DNA from: Planococcaceae bacterium UBA3370
GTDB taxonomy: Bacteria > Bacillota > Bacilli > Bacillales_A > Planococcaceae
DNA: 9,060 bases
Reading direction: 5' to 3'
Assembly: GCA_002360295.1 (NCBI GenBank)
Contig: DEQI01000281.1
Coordinates: forward strand, 7,444-16,503
Below, piece after piece: positions 1 to 5,927 of this stretch (positions within the stretch are counted from its first letter, which is position 1; the number at the start of each line of letters is the position of its first letter). A model generated the notes under the pieces. That model ran no database searches. It was not told where the DNA came from and saw only the letters and a program-made list of their open reading frames with translations. A program made the position numbers and the translations under genes.

Positions 1-126
1 AACAAACTCCCATTCGTCCTGACGTGTCACGTTTAAAGTTAAATAAAGTGATAAACCGAGCCCAATTGAATCAAATCCAGGCCCTAAATTTGCTGTACTG
101 CCAGGCACTTTTATTTGCCAGCTCAT
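1..126 (-). CDS. thrB: Homoserine kinase, N-terminal part (cut by window edge)
   Basis: Only the first 42 codons are in the window; the rest runs off the left edge. Homoserine kinase phosphorylates homoserine with ATP to O-phosphohomoserine, the substrate of the threonine synthase encoded just upstream. The translated start contains [16 protein letters not shown] at residues 7-22, the conserved N-terminal segment of GHMP-family homoserine kinases. Its ATG overlaps the thrC stop codon as ATGA (4-base overlap), so translation is probably coupled and both genes share one mRNA. The order thrC-thrB matches the Bacillus hom-thrC-thrB operon. The catalytic GHMP glycine-rich loop lies outside the window and cannot be checked. 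Confidence 0.9.
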   Translation of the reverse strand, partial: MSWQIKVPGSTANLGPGFDSIGLGLSLYLTLNVTRQDEWEFV

Positions 127-1175
127 AGTACACCCTCGATAAATTTGCGAATTTCTTCTTCATCATTTCTTAAAGAGACTAAATCTACAGTGGAAACGTT
201 CATTGCTGTATCCGGATCTTTTAAGCCGTTACCAGTAAATATCGTTACTACTTGGCTTCCTTGAGGGATTTTCCCTGCTTTGACAGATTGGATAACGCCT
301 GCTAAAGATGCCGCTGAACCTGGCTCTACGAAAATACCTTCTGTATTTGCTATTAATTTATATGCTTCTAGTATTTCTTCATCTGTAACAGAAGCAATTA
401 TACCGCCTGATTCGTCACGAGCTGCTTCTGCCAATTTCCAGCTAGCCGGATTTCCGATACGAATCGCAGTTGCGACAGTTTCAGGATTGGCAATTGGTGC
501 GCCTTGTACAATCGCAGCTGCACCTTCCGCTTCAAAGCCATACATTTTAGGTAGACCGGATTTTTTAGCTTCGTTATATTCTTTAAACCCTTTCCAATAC
601 GCAGTAATATTCCCTGCGTTACCAACTGGGATACATAAGAAATCTGGAGCTTTTCCTAGGGAGTCTACAATTTCGAATGCTGCTGTTTTTTGCCCTTCGA
701 TGCGGTAGGGGTTTACAGAGTTTACTAGAGTGACAGCTGTTGTCTCACTTACTTGGCGCACAATATTTAGTGCATCATCAAAGTTGCCATCGATTTCAAT
801 AATTTTAGCTCCATACATACAAGCTTGTGCGAGTTTTCCAAGCGCAACTTTCCCTTTTGGAATGACAACGATGGATTGTATGCCAGCGCGTGCTGCGTAT
901 GCCGCTGCAGCTGCTGATGTGTTTCCTGTTGAAGCACAAATAACACATTTAGAGCCTTCTTCGATTGCTTTCGCAACAGCGAATACCATTCCACGGTCTT
1001 TAAAAGATCCAGTAGGGTTAGCGCCTTCGATTTTTCCGTATAACTCAATGCCTAATTTCTTTGATAAATTAACTAAAGGGATTAACGGTGTATTTCCTTC
1101 GTTTAATGATAACGTAGGTGTATTGTCATTGACTGGTAAGTACTGTTTATATTCTTCGATAAGACCTTTCCACAT
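123..1175 (-). CDS. thrC: Threonine synthase
   Basis: This PLP-dependent cytoplasmic enzyme converts O-phosphohomoserine to threonine and phosphate, the last step of threonine synthesis. The 350-residue protein has the usual length for Bacillus ThrC. Visible landmarks are NEGNTPLI (25-32), [10 protein letters not shown] (53-62) with the expected PLP Schiff-base lysine K59, ASTGNTSAA (81-89), and the PLP-phosphate loop VGNAGN (184-189). A GTG in the same frame at 1199 would add eight residues. I chose the ATG at 1175 because AAAGGAG (1184-1190) sits 8 nt upstream and the resulting MWKGLI start matches B. subtilis ThrC as I remember it. The gene overlaps thrB by four bases. Unlike the B. subtilis operon, no hom gene precedes it; a divergent transporter does, so thrC is the first gene of its transcript. 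Confidence 0.96.
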   Translation of the reverse strand: MWKGLIEEYKQYLPVNDNTPTLSLNEGNTPLIPLVNLSKKLGIELYGKIEGANPTGSFKDRGMVFAVAKAIEEGSKCVICASTGNTSAAAAAYAARAGIQSIVVIPKGKVALGKLAQACMYGAKIIEIDGNFDDALNIVRQVSETTAVTLVNSVNPYRIEGQKTAAFEIVDSLGKAPDFLCIPVGNAGNITAYWKGFKEYNEAKKSGLPKMYGFEAEGAAAIVQGAPIANPETVATAIRIGNPASWKLAEAARDESGGIIASVTDEEILEAYKLIANTEGIFVEPGSAASLAGVIQSVKAGKIPQGSQVVTIFTGNGLKDPDTAMNVSTVDLVSLRNDEEEIRKFIEGVL

Positions 1176-1183
1176 AAGAAATT

Positions 1184-1190
1184 CTCCTTT
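1184..1190 (-). promoter_or_regulatory. thrC ribosome binding site
   Basis: Read on the minus strand this is AAAGGAG, 8 nt before the ATG at 1175. It decides the start: the alternative GTG at 1199 lies upstream of this site and would put the Shine-Dalgarno inside the coding sequence. Confidence 0.8.
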
Positions 1191-1229
1191 TGTTCTCACT
1201 AGGTGAACAGTTGTTTTTGTATAAAAGAC

Positions 1230-1258
1230 ATTTTAACGCTGTCACGTTTCTATTTCAA
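1230..1258 (-). promoter_or_regulatory. Predicted sigma-A promoter of thrC-thrB
   Basis: On the minus strand, -35 TTGAAA (1253-1258) and -10 TAAAAT (1230-1235) are separated by exactly 17 bp. Transcription would start near 1223, giving a leader of about 48 nt, too short for a T-box or other riboswitch. The -35 lies inside the left arm of an inverted repeat (1251-1260) whose other arm is in the niaP promoter. Confidence 0.65.
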
Positions 1259-1325
1259 TAGGTTATGACTAAATAATCTAAACAATTTGATTTTTAAAGT
1301 TTTTTGTTGTCACTTTATTGAAATA
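1251..1325. repeat. 10-bp inverted repeat linking two divergent promoters
   Basis: TATTTCAATA at 1251-1260 is the exact reverse complement of TATTGAAATA at 1316-1325, with 55 bp between. The left arm covers the thrC -35; the right arm lies between the -35 and -10 of niaP. The placement suggests a regulator binding both promoters, but the arms are AT-rich and could partly reflect promoter composition. Confidence 0.5.
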
Positions 1326-1335
1326 AATGTATAGT
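1307..1335 (+). promoter_or_regulatory. Predicted sigma-A promoter of niaP
   Basis: The -35 TTGTCA (1307-1312) and -10 TATAGT (1330-1335) are spaced 17 bp, each one mismatch from consensus. The start of transcription is expected near 1342, immediately before or within the 12-bp tandem repeat at 1341-1364. Confidence 0.7.
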
Positions 1336-1340
1336 AGACA

Positions 1341-1364
1341 TGTAAAGTCAAGTGTAAAGACAGG
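1341..1364 (+). promoter_or_regulatory. 12-bp tandem repeat, candidate operator in the niaP leader
   Basis: TGTAAAGTCAAG (1341-1352) is followed directly by TGTAAAGACAGG (1353-1364), 10 of 12 positions identical. The repeat starts at about the predicted transcription start and runs into the niaP Shine-Dalgarno region (AGGTGG, 1362-1367), where a bound repressor would block transcription. The niacin-responsive repressor NiaR (YrxA) is known to control niaP genes in Bacillales, so it is the natural candidate. I could not compare the site with the NiaR motif, so the assignment is inference. Confidence 0.4.
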
Positions 1365-1376
1365 TGGTAATAATCT

Positions 1377-2603
1377 ATGGGGAAAAATGAAACGCAATTC
1401 ATTTCACGCAACAAATTACTTGGAGTAGCAGGTGTCGGCTGGATGTTCGATGCGATGGATGTTGGAATATTATCCTTTGTCATCGCCGCCCTTGCTGTAG
1501 ATTGGGGGCTTAATTCGTCTCAAATGGGGTGGATTGCGAGTATTAACTCAATTGGAATGGCTGTAGGAGCATTTGCATTCGGTGTTTTTGCAGATAAAAT
1601 AGGACGCAAGAAAATTTTTATGTGGACTCTTATTCTATTTTCTGTAGCTAGTGGTTTATCTGCCCTTACTACAACACTTGCTATGTTTATGCTATTACGG
1701 TTCTTTGTTGGCATGGGACTTGGTGGTGAACTGCCGGTTGCTTCTACATTAGTTTCGGAAAGTGTGAAAGCGGAAGAACGTGGACGTGTCGTAGTATTAT
1801 TAGAAAGCTTTTGGGCTGGTGGTTGGTTAATTGCTGCATTGATATCCTATTTCGTGATACCAGCAGATTTTTGGCCAATTGAAGGTTGGCGAGTGGCATT
1901 AATTTTAACAGCATTACCAGCCCTTTACGCTATTTATATTCGTATCAAGCTACCGGATTCGCCACAATTTGCTGTAAAAGTAGAATCAAAGCAACGATCT
2001 ATCATGCAAAATATGAAAGAAATTTGGTCTCATAAATATGCTAGATCAACTTTTGTTCTTTGGGTACTATGGTTTACAGTCGTATTTTCATATTATGGTA
2101 TGTTTTTGTGGCTTCCTAGTGTCATGGTCGGGAAAGGCTTTGATTTAATCTCAAGCTTTAAATACGTGCTCATCATGACATTAGCGCAATTGCCTGGTTA
2201 TTTCACGGCTGCTTGGTTTATTGAAAAATTCGGACGTAAATTTGTTCTCGTCACGTATTTAATCGGAACGGCAGCAAGTGCATATGTTTTTGGTAATGCT
2301 GATACGGTAGCCGCTCTCCTTATTTCGGGGATGTTTTTATCCTTCTTTAATTTAGGTGCTTGGGGAGCGCTCTATGCATACACACCAGAGCAATATCCAG
2401 CTATCGTGCGCGGGACTGGTGCTGGTATGGCAGCAGCAGTTGGCCGGGTAGGCGGTATTTTCGGTCCACTCCTGGTAGGAACATTATTAAATAAACACTA
2501 TGAAATAGGCGTTATTTTTGCGATTTTCTGTATCGCAATTTTAATAGGTGCTGCCGCTGTCCTATTTTTCGGTAAAGAAACGAAACAAACTGAATTACAA
2601 TAA
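1377..2603 (+). CDS. niaP: MFS transporter, NiaP/YceI-type probable niacin transporter
   Basis: This 408-residue integral membrane protein of the major facilitator superfamily belongs to the sugar-porter-like group. Seen in sequence: a polar N-terminus, FDAMDVG in TM1 (24-30), the loop 2-3 signature GVFADKIGRKK (69-79), RFFVGMGLGGELPVAS around TM4, LPDSP after TM6, and PEQYPAIVRGTG, the C-terminal-half acidic-to-arginine motif. It matches B. subtilis YceI (NiaP) from start to end as I remember that protein, including the C-terminal KETKQTEL. NiaP imports nicotinate or nicotinamide for NAD salvage. Substrate assignment by homology is fairly strong, but related MFS members carry aromatic acids. 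The start ATG has AGGTGG at 1362-1367, 9 nt upstream. It is a single-gene unit with its own promoter and terminator, divergent from thrC. Confidence 0.88.
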   Translation: MGKNETQFISRNKLLGVAGVGWMFDAMDVGILSFVIAALAVDWGLNSSQMGWIASINSIGMAVGAFAFGVFADKIGRKKIFMWTLILFSVASGLSALTTTLAMFMLLRFFVGMGLGGELPVASTLVSESVKAEERGRVVVLLESFWAGGWLIAALISYFVIPADFWPIEGWRVALILTALPALYAIYIRIKLPDSPQFAVKVESKQRSIMQNMKEIWSHKYARSTFVLWVLWFTVVFSYYGMFLWLPSVMVGKGFDLISSFKYVLIMTLAQLPGYFTAAWFIEKFGRKFVLVTYLIGTAASAYVFGNADTVAALLISGMFLSFFNLGAWGALYAYTPEQYPAIVRGTGAGMAAAVGRVGGIFGPLLVGTLLNKHYEIGVIFAIFCIAILIGAAAVLFFGKETKQTELQ

Positions 2604-2623
2604 AGTGAATCTTCAATCATTTG

Positions 2624-2661
2624 AAAGGGCGTTTCCTGATTTGTTCAGGAGCGCTTTTTTG
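2624..2661 (+). terminator. Rho-independent terminator of niaP
   Basis: The stem pairs TCCTGA (2634-2639) with TCAGGA (2645-2650) around a five-base loop. It is extended imperfectly by AAAGGGCG against GCGCTTT and followed by a run of six T (2655-2660). It lies 20 bp after the niaP stop. Confidence 0.8.
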
Positions 2662-2722
2662 TCTATACATAACTATACATTATATTAATTCCTAGTAATT
2701 TTATAAAAGTAATATATCTTTA

Positions 2723-2761
2723 ATAATAGATGACTATTTTTCAAAAATAGCAATCTATTAT
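2723..2761. repeat. 39-bp AT-rich near-perfect palindrome
   Basis: The outer arms ATAATAGAT-type 9 bp (2723-2731 with 2753-2761) and inner arms CTATTTTT (2734-2741) with AAAAATAG (2743-2750) are perfect inverted repeats around the single base 2742. Only two positions on each side (2732-2733 against 2751-2752) do not pair. No T-run follows on either strand, so it does not look like a terminator. It lies about 170 bp before the RpiR-type regulator and 60 bp after the niaP terminator. A DNA-binding site or cruciform-forming element is possible; the function is unknown. The rest of the 2662-2931 gap is AT-rich and I see no gene or convincing sigma-A promoter in it. Confidence 0.6.
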
Positions 2762-2931
2762 GCTAAAAATATATCGAAATTAGTTTTGTTCATTAAAGTA
2801 TTGAAGCTTTTTCAGAAAAGTCGTTGTATTCAATTTATATTCATGGTAGTGTATGTTCTATTAATGTGAAATATTGTATATGTCGAACTAGCATCACTAA
2901 AACTATTTTGAAGAAAGGGAAGGAGTAGAGT

Positions 2932-3789
2932 ATGAGTATTTGTGACAGTATAAAGAAAAGTATTATTCGATTGTCAAAAGGACAAAGAAAAGTTGCTCAA
3001 TTTGTAATAGACAACCCAAATGTCATTGCTACACAGGTGGCTTCTGAAGTGGGTAGACAAGCAGGTGTAAGTGAATCAACAGTTATCCGTTTCTGTTATG
3101 CAATGAATTTTTCAGGTTTTAGTGAATTACAAGAAAAGATGAAAGAATTTTTAATTGAGGAAAATGGTGTAGCCCCAGCACCATTGAAAAAGCGTGCAAC
3201 CAAAAAACAACATGTCTATTATGAGGATGTGATGACACGTGAAATGAATGGCATCTTAAACACGCTTCAATTAATGAAAGAAGAAGATTTTAATAACGCT
3301 ATACAATGGACTCATCAAGCAGAAAATGCATATATACTTGGATTTAGAAAATCTAGTACAGCAGCATATTGGCTGAACGAAAATTTACAAAGTTATCGTA
3401 AAAATGTTCATCTTATTCCATACGATGCAGAAGCAATTGCCATGACAATTGCGCAAATGAGCGAGCGTGATGTTTTATTTGTTGCCTCTTTATGTGATGA
3501 TCATGAGGATGTAATGACGATTTTACAAATAGCTAGGCGTAAAAAGGTGAAAATTATCGTATTGAGTGAAACCTCTTTAAGTTCTATTAGTAGTTATGCA
3601 GATGTGTTATTTGTAGTAGGAGCTGAAAAAGAGCGCTATACAGTTAGCTCAGTTGCTGTTTTCTCCGTTATTAATGCCATAGTAGAAAGTCTCGTTTTAC
3701 AAAATAAAAAGCAGTACGAAGCCTATCATATTAAGTATAAGAACACCAATTTAGACGATGAAATCCGTGAAATAATTCAAGTAATATAA
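2932..3789 (+). CDS. MurR/RpiR-family transcriptional regulator (HTH plus SIS domain)
   Basis: A cytoplasmic DNA-binding regulator of 285 residues, typical RpiR length. Residues 1-77 form the RpiR helix-turn-helix domain: LSKGQRKVAQFVIDNP near the start, then ASEVGRQAGVSESTVIRFC (38-55) and NFSGFSELQEKMK (59-71). A basic linker KKRATKK (86-92) leads to a SIS sugar-isomerase-like domain (about 120-255) that normally senses phosphosugars. The usual SIS phosphate-binding signatures are poorly kept: GFRKSS (137-142) stands where GxGxS is expected and ASLCDDHED (185-193) where SxSGxT is expected. The effector therefore cannot be predicted. The start ATG has GGGAAGGAG 7-8 nt upstream. It stands alone, with no sugar genes beside it, so its targets are unknown; autoregulation through the upstream palindrome is speculation. 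Confidence 0.85.
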   Translation: MSICDSIKKSIIRLSKGQRKVAQFVIDNPNVIATQVASEVGRQAGVSESTVIRFCYAMNFSGFSELQEKMKEFLIEENGVAPAPLKKRATKKQHVYYEDVMTREMNGILNTLQLMKEEDFNNAIQWTHQAENAYILGFRKSSTAAYWLNENLQSYRKNVHLIPYDAEAIAMTIAQMSERDVLFVASLCDDHEDVMTILQIARRKKVKIIVLSETSLSSISSYADVLFVVGAEKERYTVSSVAVFSVINAIVESLVLQNKKQYEAYHIKYKNTNLDDEIREIIQVI

Positions 3790-3825
3790 AAAAGGTCCGC
3801 CTAGTAAACACTATGGCGGATTTTT
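3788..3825. terminator. Bidirectional terminator between convergent rpiR-type gene and GNAT gene
   Basis: TCCGCC (3796-3801) pairs with GGCGGA (3815-3820), with TAG/CTA pairing inside and a one-base bulge. The hairpin is followed by TTTTT (3821-3825) on the plus strand and by six T on the minus strand (complement of the A-run at 3788-3793). It can therefore serve both convergent genes, though it lies about 70 bp after the GNAT stop. Confidence 0.75.
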
Positions 3826-3892
3826 AAAATGAATAATTTAGCTGTATTCAATGAATCTTCTGTCATAACATGCTATAACTTTTTTCTTACTC

Positions 3893-4699
3893 CTATATAT
3901 TTAATAGAAATTTACTATAAAGTAGCTCATCAAAATAGTGGTTATCGTATTTAATCGCTTGTTTTTTCGTACCATCTATTTTGTAATTATTTAGTTCAAA
4001 AAACTTGATCGTTTTTTCGTCATTTGCCAGTATAGCTACATCAAACTTTTCTATTTTATTTTGCTGCGCCCATTTTTCACTTTGTTGTAGTAATGCAGTG
4101 CCAATACCTTTGCCTTCGTGCTCTGCTACAACACCGATAAATAGGGAAGCGCTGTGTCGTAAATGAGGTGCTTCATTGCCTTGAATATAGGCATATCCAG
4201 CAAATTCACCATTTAACACGCATAATAAAATAGTACGGTTTTTTTGTTTTCGCCATTCTGCCATTTGTTTGCGAATACTTTGGACCGTTGAGTTTGGATA
4301 ATAGTCGCTAAAATACTCAAAGTTATATTTTTCATTTACAGCTTTTTTTAAATTAATATAAGCACGTGCATCGTCTGTTCCAATAGGTCGAATAATAAAT
4401 GTTTGTTTAGTAGAAGGGTCATCTACGCCTTGTTCGTTGTTTACAGCTAAGCGAGAAAATGTGACCGTTCTGCCAAGTTGTACATCCGTTACATAGTAAT
4501 CTGAGTTAGTCCAAGAGAAAAAATGAGTAAGAGGTGGTTTTGTTTTTTTCCACCAGCTTAGATTCAAATAAGCAGCGTTTGGTAACTGTTGCCCCATGAT
4601 ATTTTCAATTGCAGTATATGTAAGCGTAAATTCATTTTGAGTAGCATTTTGAAAGAACTCAGCTAATGGAATGTACTTTTTCTCCATTTTCTTCGTCAT
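3893..4699 (-). CDS. GNAT-family N-acetyltransferase with an N-terminal DUF7662-like domain
   Basis: This 268-residue protein has two parts. Residues 8-82 (YIPLAEFF, TLTYTAIENIMGQQLPNAAY, SWW, VTDVQLGRTVTFSRL) look like a small uncharacterised domain (DUF7662 type, from memory) usually found alone or attached to other domains. Residues 101-268 are a GNAT fold: FIIRPIGTDDA opening strand, GYAYIQG, then the acetyl-CoA loop IGVVAEHEGKGIGTALLQ (188-205) and a C-terminal FFELNNYK segment. The pyrophosphate-binding loop is E-G-K-G-I-G (195-200), with glutamate where Arg or Gln is usual. The substrate is unknown. I chose the ATG at 4699 because GAGGGG (4704-4709) precedes it, although spacing is only 4 nt. 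ATG at 4687 or GTG at 4729 are possible. A weak candidate promoter, TTGAAG (4769-4774) with TACTTA (4745-4750), lies upstream. Confidence 0.8.
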   Translation of the reverse strand: MTKKMEKKYIPLAEFFQNATQNEFTLTYTAIENIMGQQLPNAAYLNLSWWKKTKPPLTHFFSWTNSDYYVTDVQLGRTVTFSRLAVNNEQGVDDPSTKQTFIIRPIGTDDARAYINLKKAVNEKYNFEYFSDYYPNSTVQSIRKQMAEWRKQKNRTILLCVLNGEFAGYAYIQGNEAPHLRHSASLFIGVVAEHEGKGIGTALLQQSEKWAQQNKIEKFDVAILANDEKTIKFFELNNYKIDGTKKQAIKYDNHYFDELLYSKFLLNI

Positions 4700-4703
4700 T
4701 AAA

Positions 4704-4709
4704 CCCCTC
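4704..4709 (-). promoter_or_regulatory. Shine-Dalgarno-like site for the GNAT gene
   Basis: Minus-strand GAGGGG lies 4 nt before the ATG at 4699 and 16 nt before the in-frame ATG at 4687. The spacing to 4699 is tight, to 4687 too long, so 4699 is favoured but not certain. Confidence 0.5.
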
Positions 4710-4909
4710 ATTTCTATAAAATAATACACATGGGTATTTTAACATAAGTATCATAAAATTATTAAAAACTTCAATTGTTTTTTAATCTCTTACTCATTTT
4801 TTTGACAAAATTTCGACATTGTTCGACTTTGTCTTTTTTGAAGTTTTATCGTTAATAAATTTAAGTGGATTAACATCAAAAGTTCCGTTTTTCTTATCTA
4901 GTTGAGGTA

Positions 4910-4918
4910 TGATATTAT
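4910..4918 (+). promoter_or_regulatory. Predicted extended -10 promoter of ppaC
   Basis: TGATATTAT (4910-4918) fits an extended -10 (TG-N-TATTAT). The -35 region 17-18 bp upstream (TTTCTT at 4890-4895) is poor, which an extended -10 can tolerate. Transcription would begin near 4925, giving a leader of about 29 nt with AGGAGG at 4941-4946. Confidence 0.5.
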
Positions 4919-4953
4919 AAAGTCGAAAAGAAGCATTAATAGGAGGCTATTTC

Positions 4954-5880
4954 ATGAGCAAGGTTTTAGTTTTTGGGCATAAAAATCCCGATACAGATAC
5001 AATTACATCCGCAATCGTATATGCATATTTAAAACAGCAATTAGGAGTAGAGGCAGAGGCTGTACGATTAGGTGAACTTAACAATGAAACAAAATTTGCA
5101 TTAGAGAAATTTAATTTTGAGACACCTCGTTTAATTAGTTCTGTTGTTGGCGAGGCAGAGAAGGTTATTTTAGTTGACCATAACGAATTCCAACAATCAG
5201 CTGATGGTATTGAGGAAGTGCAAATTACAGAAGTAATCGATCACCACAGAGTGGCAAATTTCCAAACAGCTGATCCACTATATTTCCGAGCTGAACCTGT
5301 TGGCTGTACTGCAACGATTTTAAATAAAATATTTAAAGAAAATAATATCGAAATTCCTGCTAATATTGCAGGAATAATGTTATCCGCCATCGTATCAGAT
5401 ACATTATTATTTAAATCCCCAACTTGCACGGAGCAAGATGTAAAAGCGGGCGAAGAGCTAGCGAAAATTGCTAATGTTGATGCAGCAGAATACGGTCTTG
5501 CCATGCTTAAAGCTGGTGCGGATCTTTCAGATAAATCATTAGAAGACTTATTATCTTTAGACGCAAAAGGTTTCGATTTTGGCGCACATAAAGCCGTGGT
5601 AGCACAAGTAAATGCAGTGGACATTGAGGATGTTTTAGGTCGTCAAGCAGAATTAGAAGCATTGTTAGCGAAAAATGTAGAAGAAAACAATTTAGACCTA
5701 TTCTTCTTTGTTGTAACAGATATACTAAATAACGATTCTACAGCAATTGCAGTTGGACAAGTTGCAGAGGCAGCAGCGAAAAGCTTCGGAGCTGAAATCG
5801 TAAACGGTCGAATCACATTACCAGGTATCGTTTCTCGGAAAAAACAAATCGTTCCAGTGTTAACAGAAGGTTTAAAATAA
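4954..5880 (+). CDS. ppaC: Manganese-dependent inorganic pyrophosphatase (family II, DHH)
   Basis: A cytoplasmic enzyme that hydrolyses pyrophosphate to two phosphates, pulling forward nucleic acid, tRNA-charging and other PPi-releasing reactions. The 308-residue length fits the short CBS-free PpaC form. Metal ligands expected for the family are all present: H9, D13 and D15 in [10 protein letters not shown]75 in VDHNE, H97 in DHH (96-98) and D149 in SDT. Substrate-binding K205 and the C-terminal S-R-K-K-Q (294-298, with R295 and K296) are also kept, so the enzyme should be active. AGGAGG (4941-4946) lies 7 nt before the ATG. Codons such as GAA, GCA, TTA and GTA dominate, consistent with a well expressed housekeeping gene. 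It is monocistronic, ending in a strong hairpin shared with the convergent gene. Confidence 0.97.
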   Translation: MSKVLVFGHKNPDTDTITSAIVYAYLKQQLGVEAEAVRLGELNNETKFALEKFNFETPRLISSVVGEAEKVILVDHNEFQQSADGIEEVQITEVIDHHRVANFQTADPLYFRAEPVGCTATILNKIFKENNIEIPANIAGIMLSAIVSDTLLFKSPTCTEQDVKAGEELAKIANVDAAEYGLAMLKAGADLSDKSLEDLLSLDAKGFDFGAHKAVVAQVNAVDIEDVLGRQAELEALLAKNVEENNLDLFFFVVTDILNNDSTAIAVGQVAEAAAKSFGAEIVNGRITLPGIVSRKKQIVPVLTEGLK

Positions 5881-5894
5881 TTCTAAATATAACT

Positions 5895-5927
5895 AAAACT
5901 CCGGGTATTTATGACTCGGAGTTTTTT
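5895..5927. terminator. Terminator of ppaC, overlapping the end of the convergent gene
   Basis: AAAACTCCG (5895-5903) pairs with CGGAGTTTT (5917-5925), extended by GGT against ACT (one G-T wobble) around a seven-base loop, followed by T to 5927. The stop codon of the minus-strand FAD-Rieske gene (5909-5911) is in the loop and its last codons are in the stem. On the minus strand a run of four T follows, so it may act in both directions, more weakly there. Confidence 0.85.

Noticed and set aside
730..1206. Open plus-strand frame of 158 codons opposite thrC
   Set aside because: It is antisense to a fully conserved threonine synthase, with no Shine-Dalgarno or family resemblance; it is a mirror of thrC codon bias. 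The same holds for the plus-strand frame at 280-708.
1176..1376. Attenuator or T-box controlling thrC
   Set aside because: The predicted leader is only about 48 nt, with no terminator hairpin or T-box sequence.
4802..4807. Perfect TTGACA as a -35 for ppaC
   Set aside because: No -10-like hexamer lies 16-18 bp downstream (GACTTT at 4825-4830), and the site is about 150 bp before the ATG. The extended -10 at 4910-4918 fits better.
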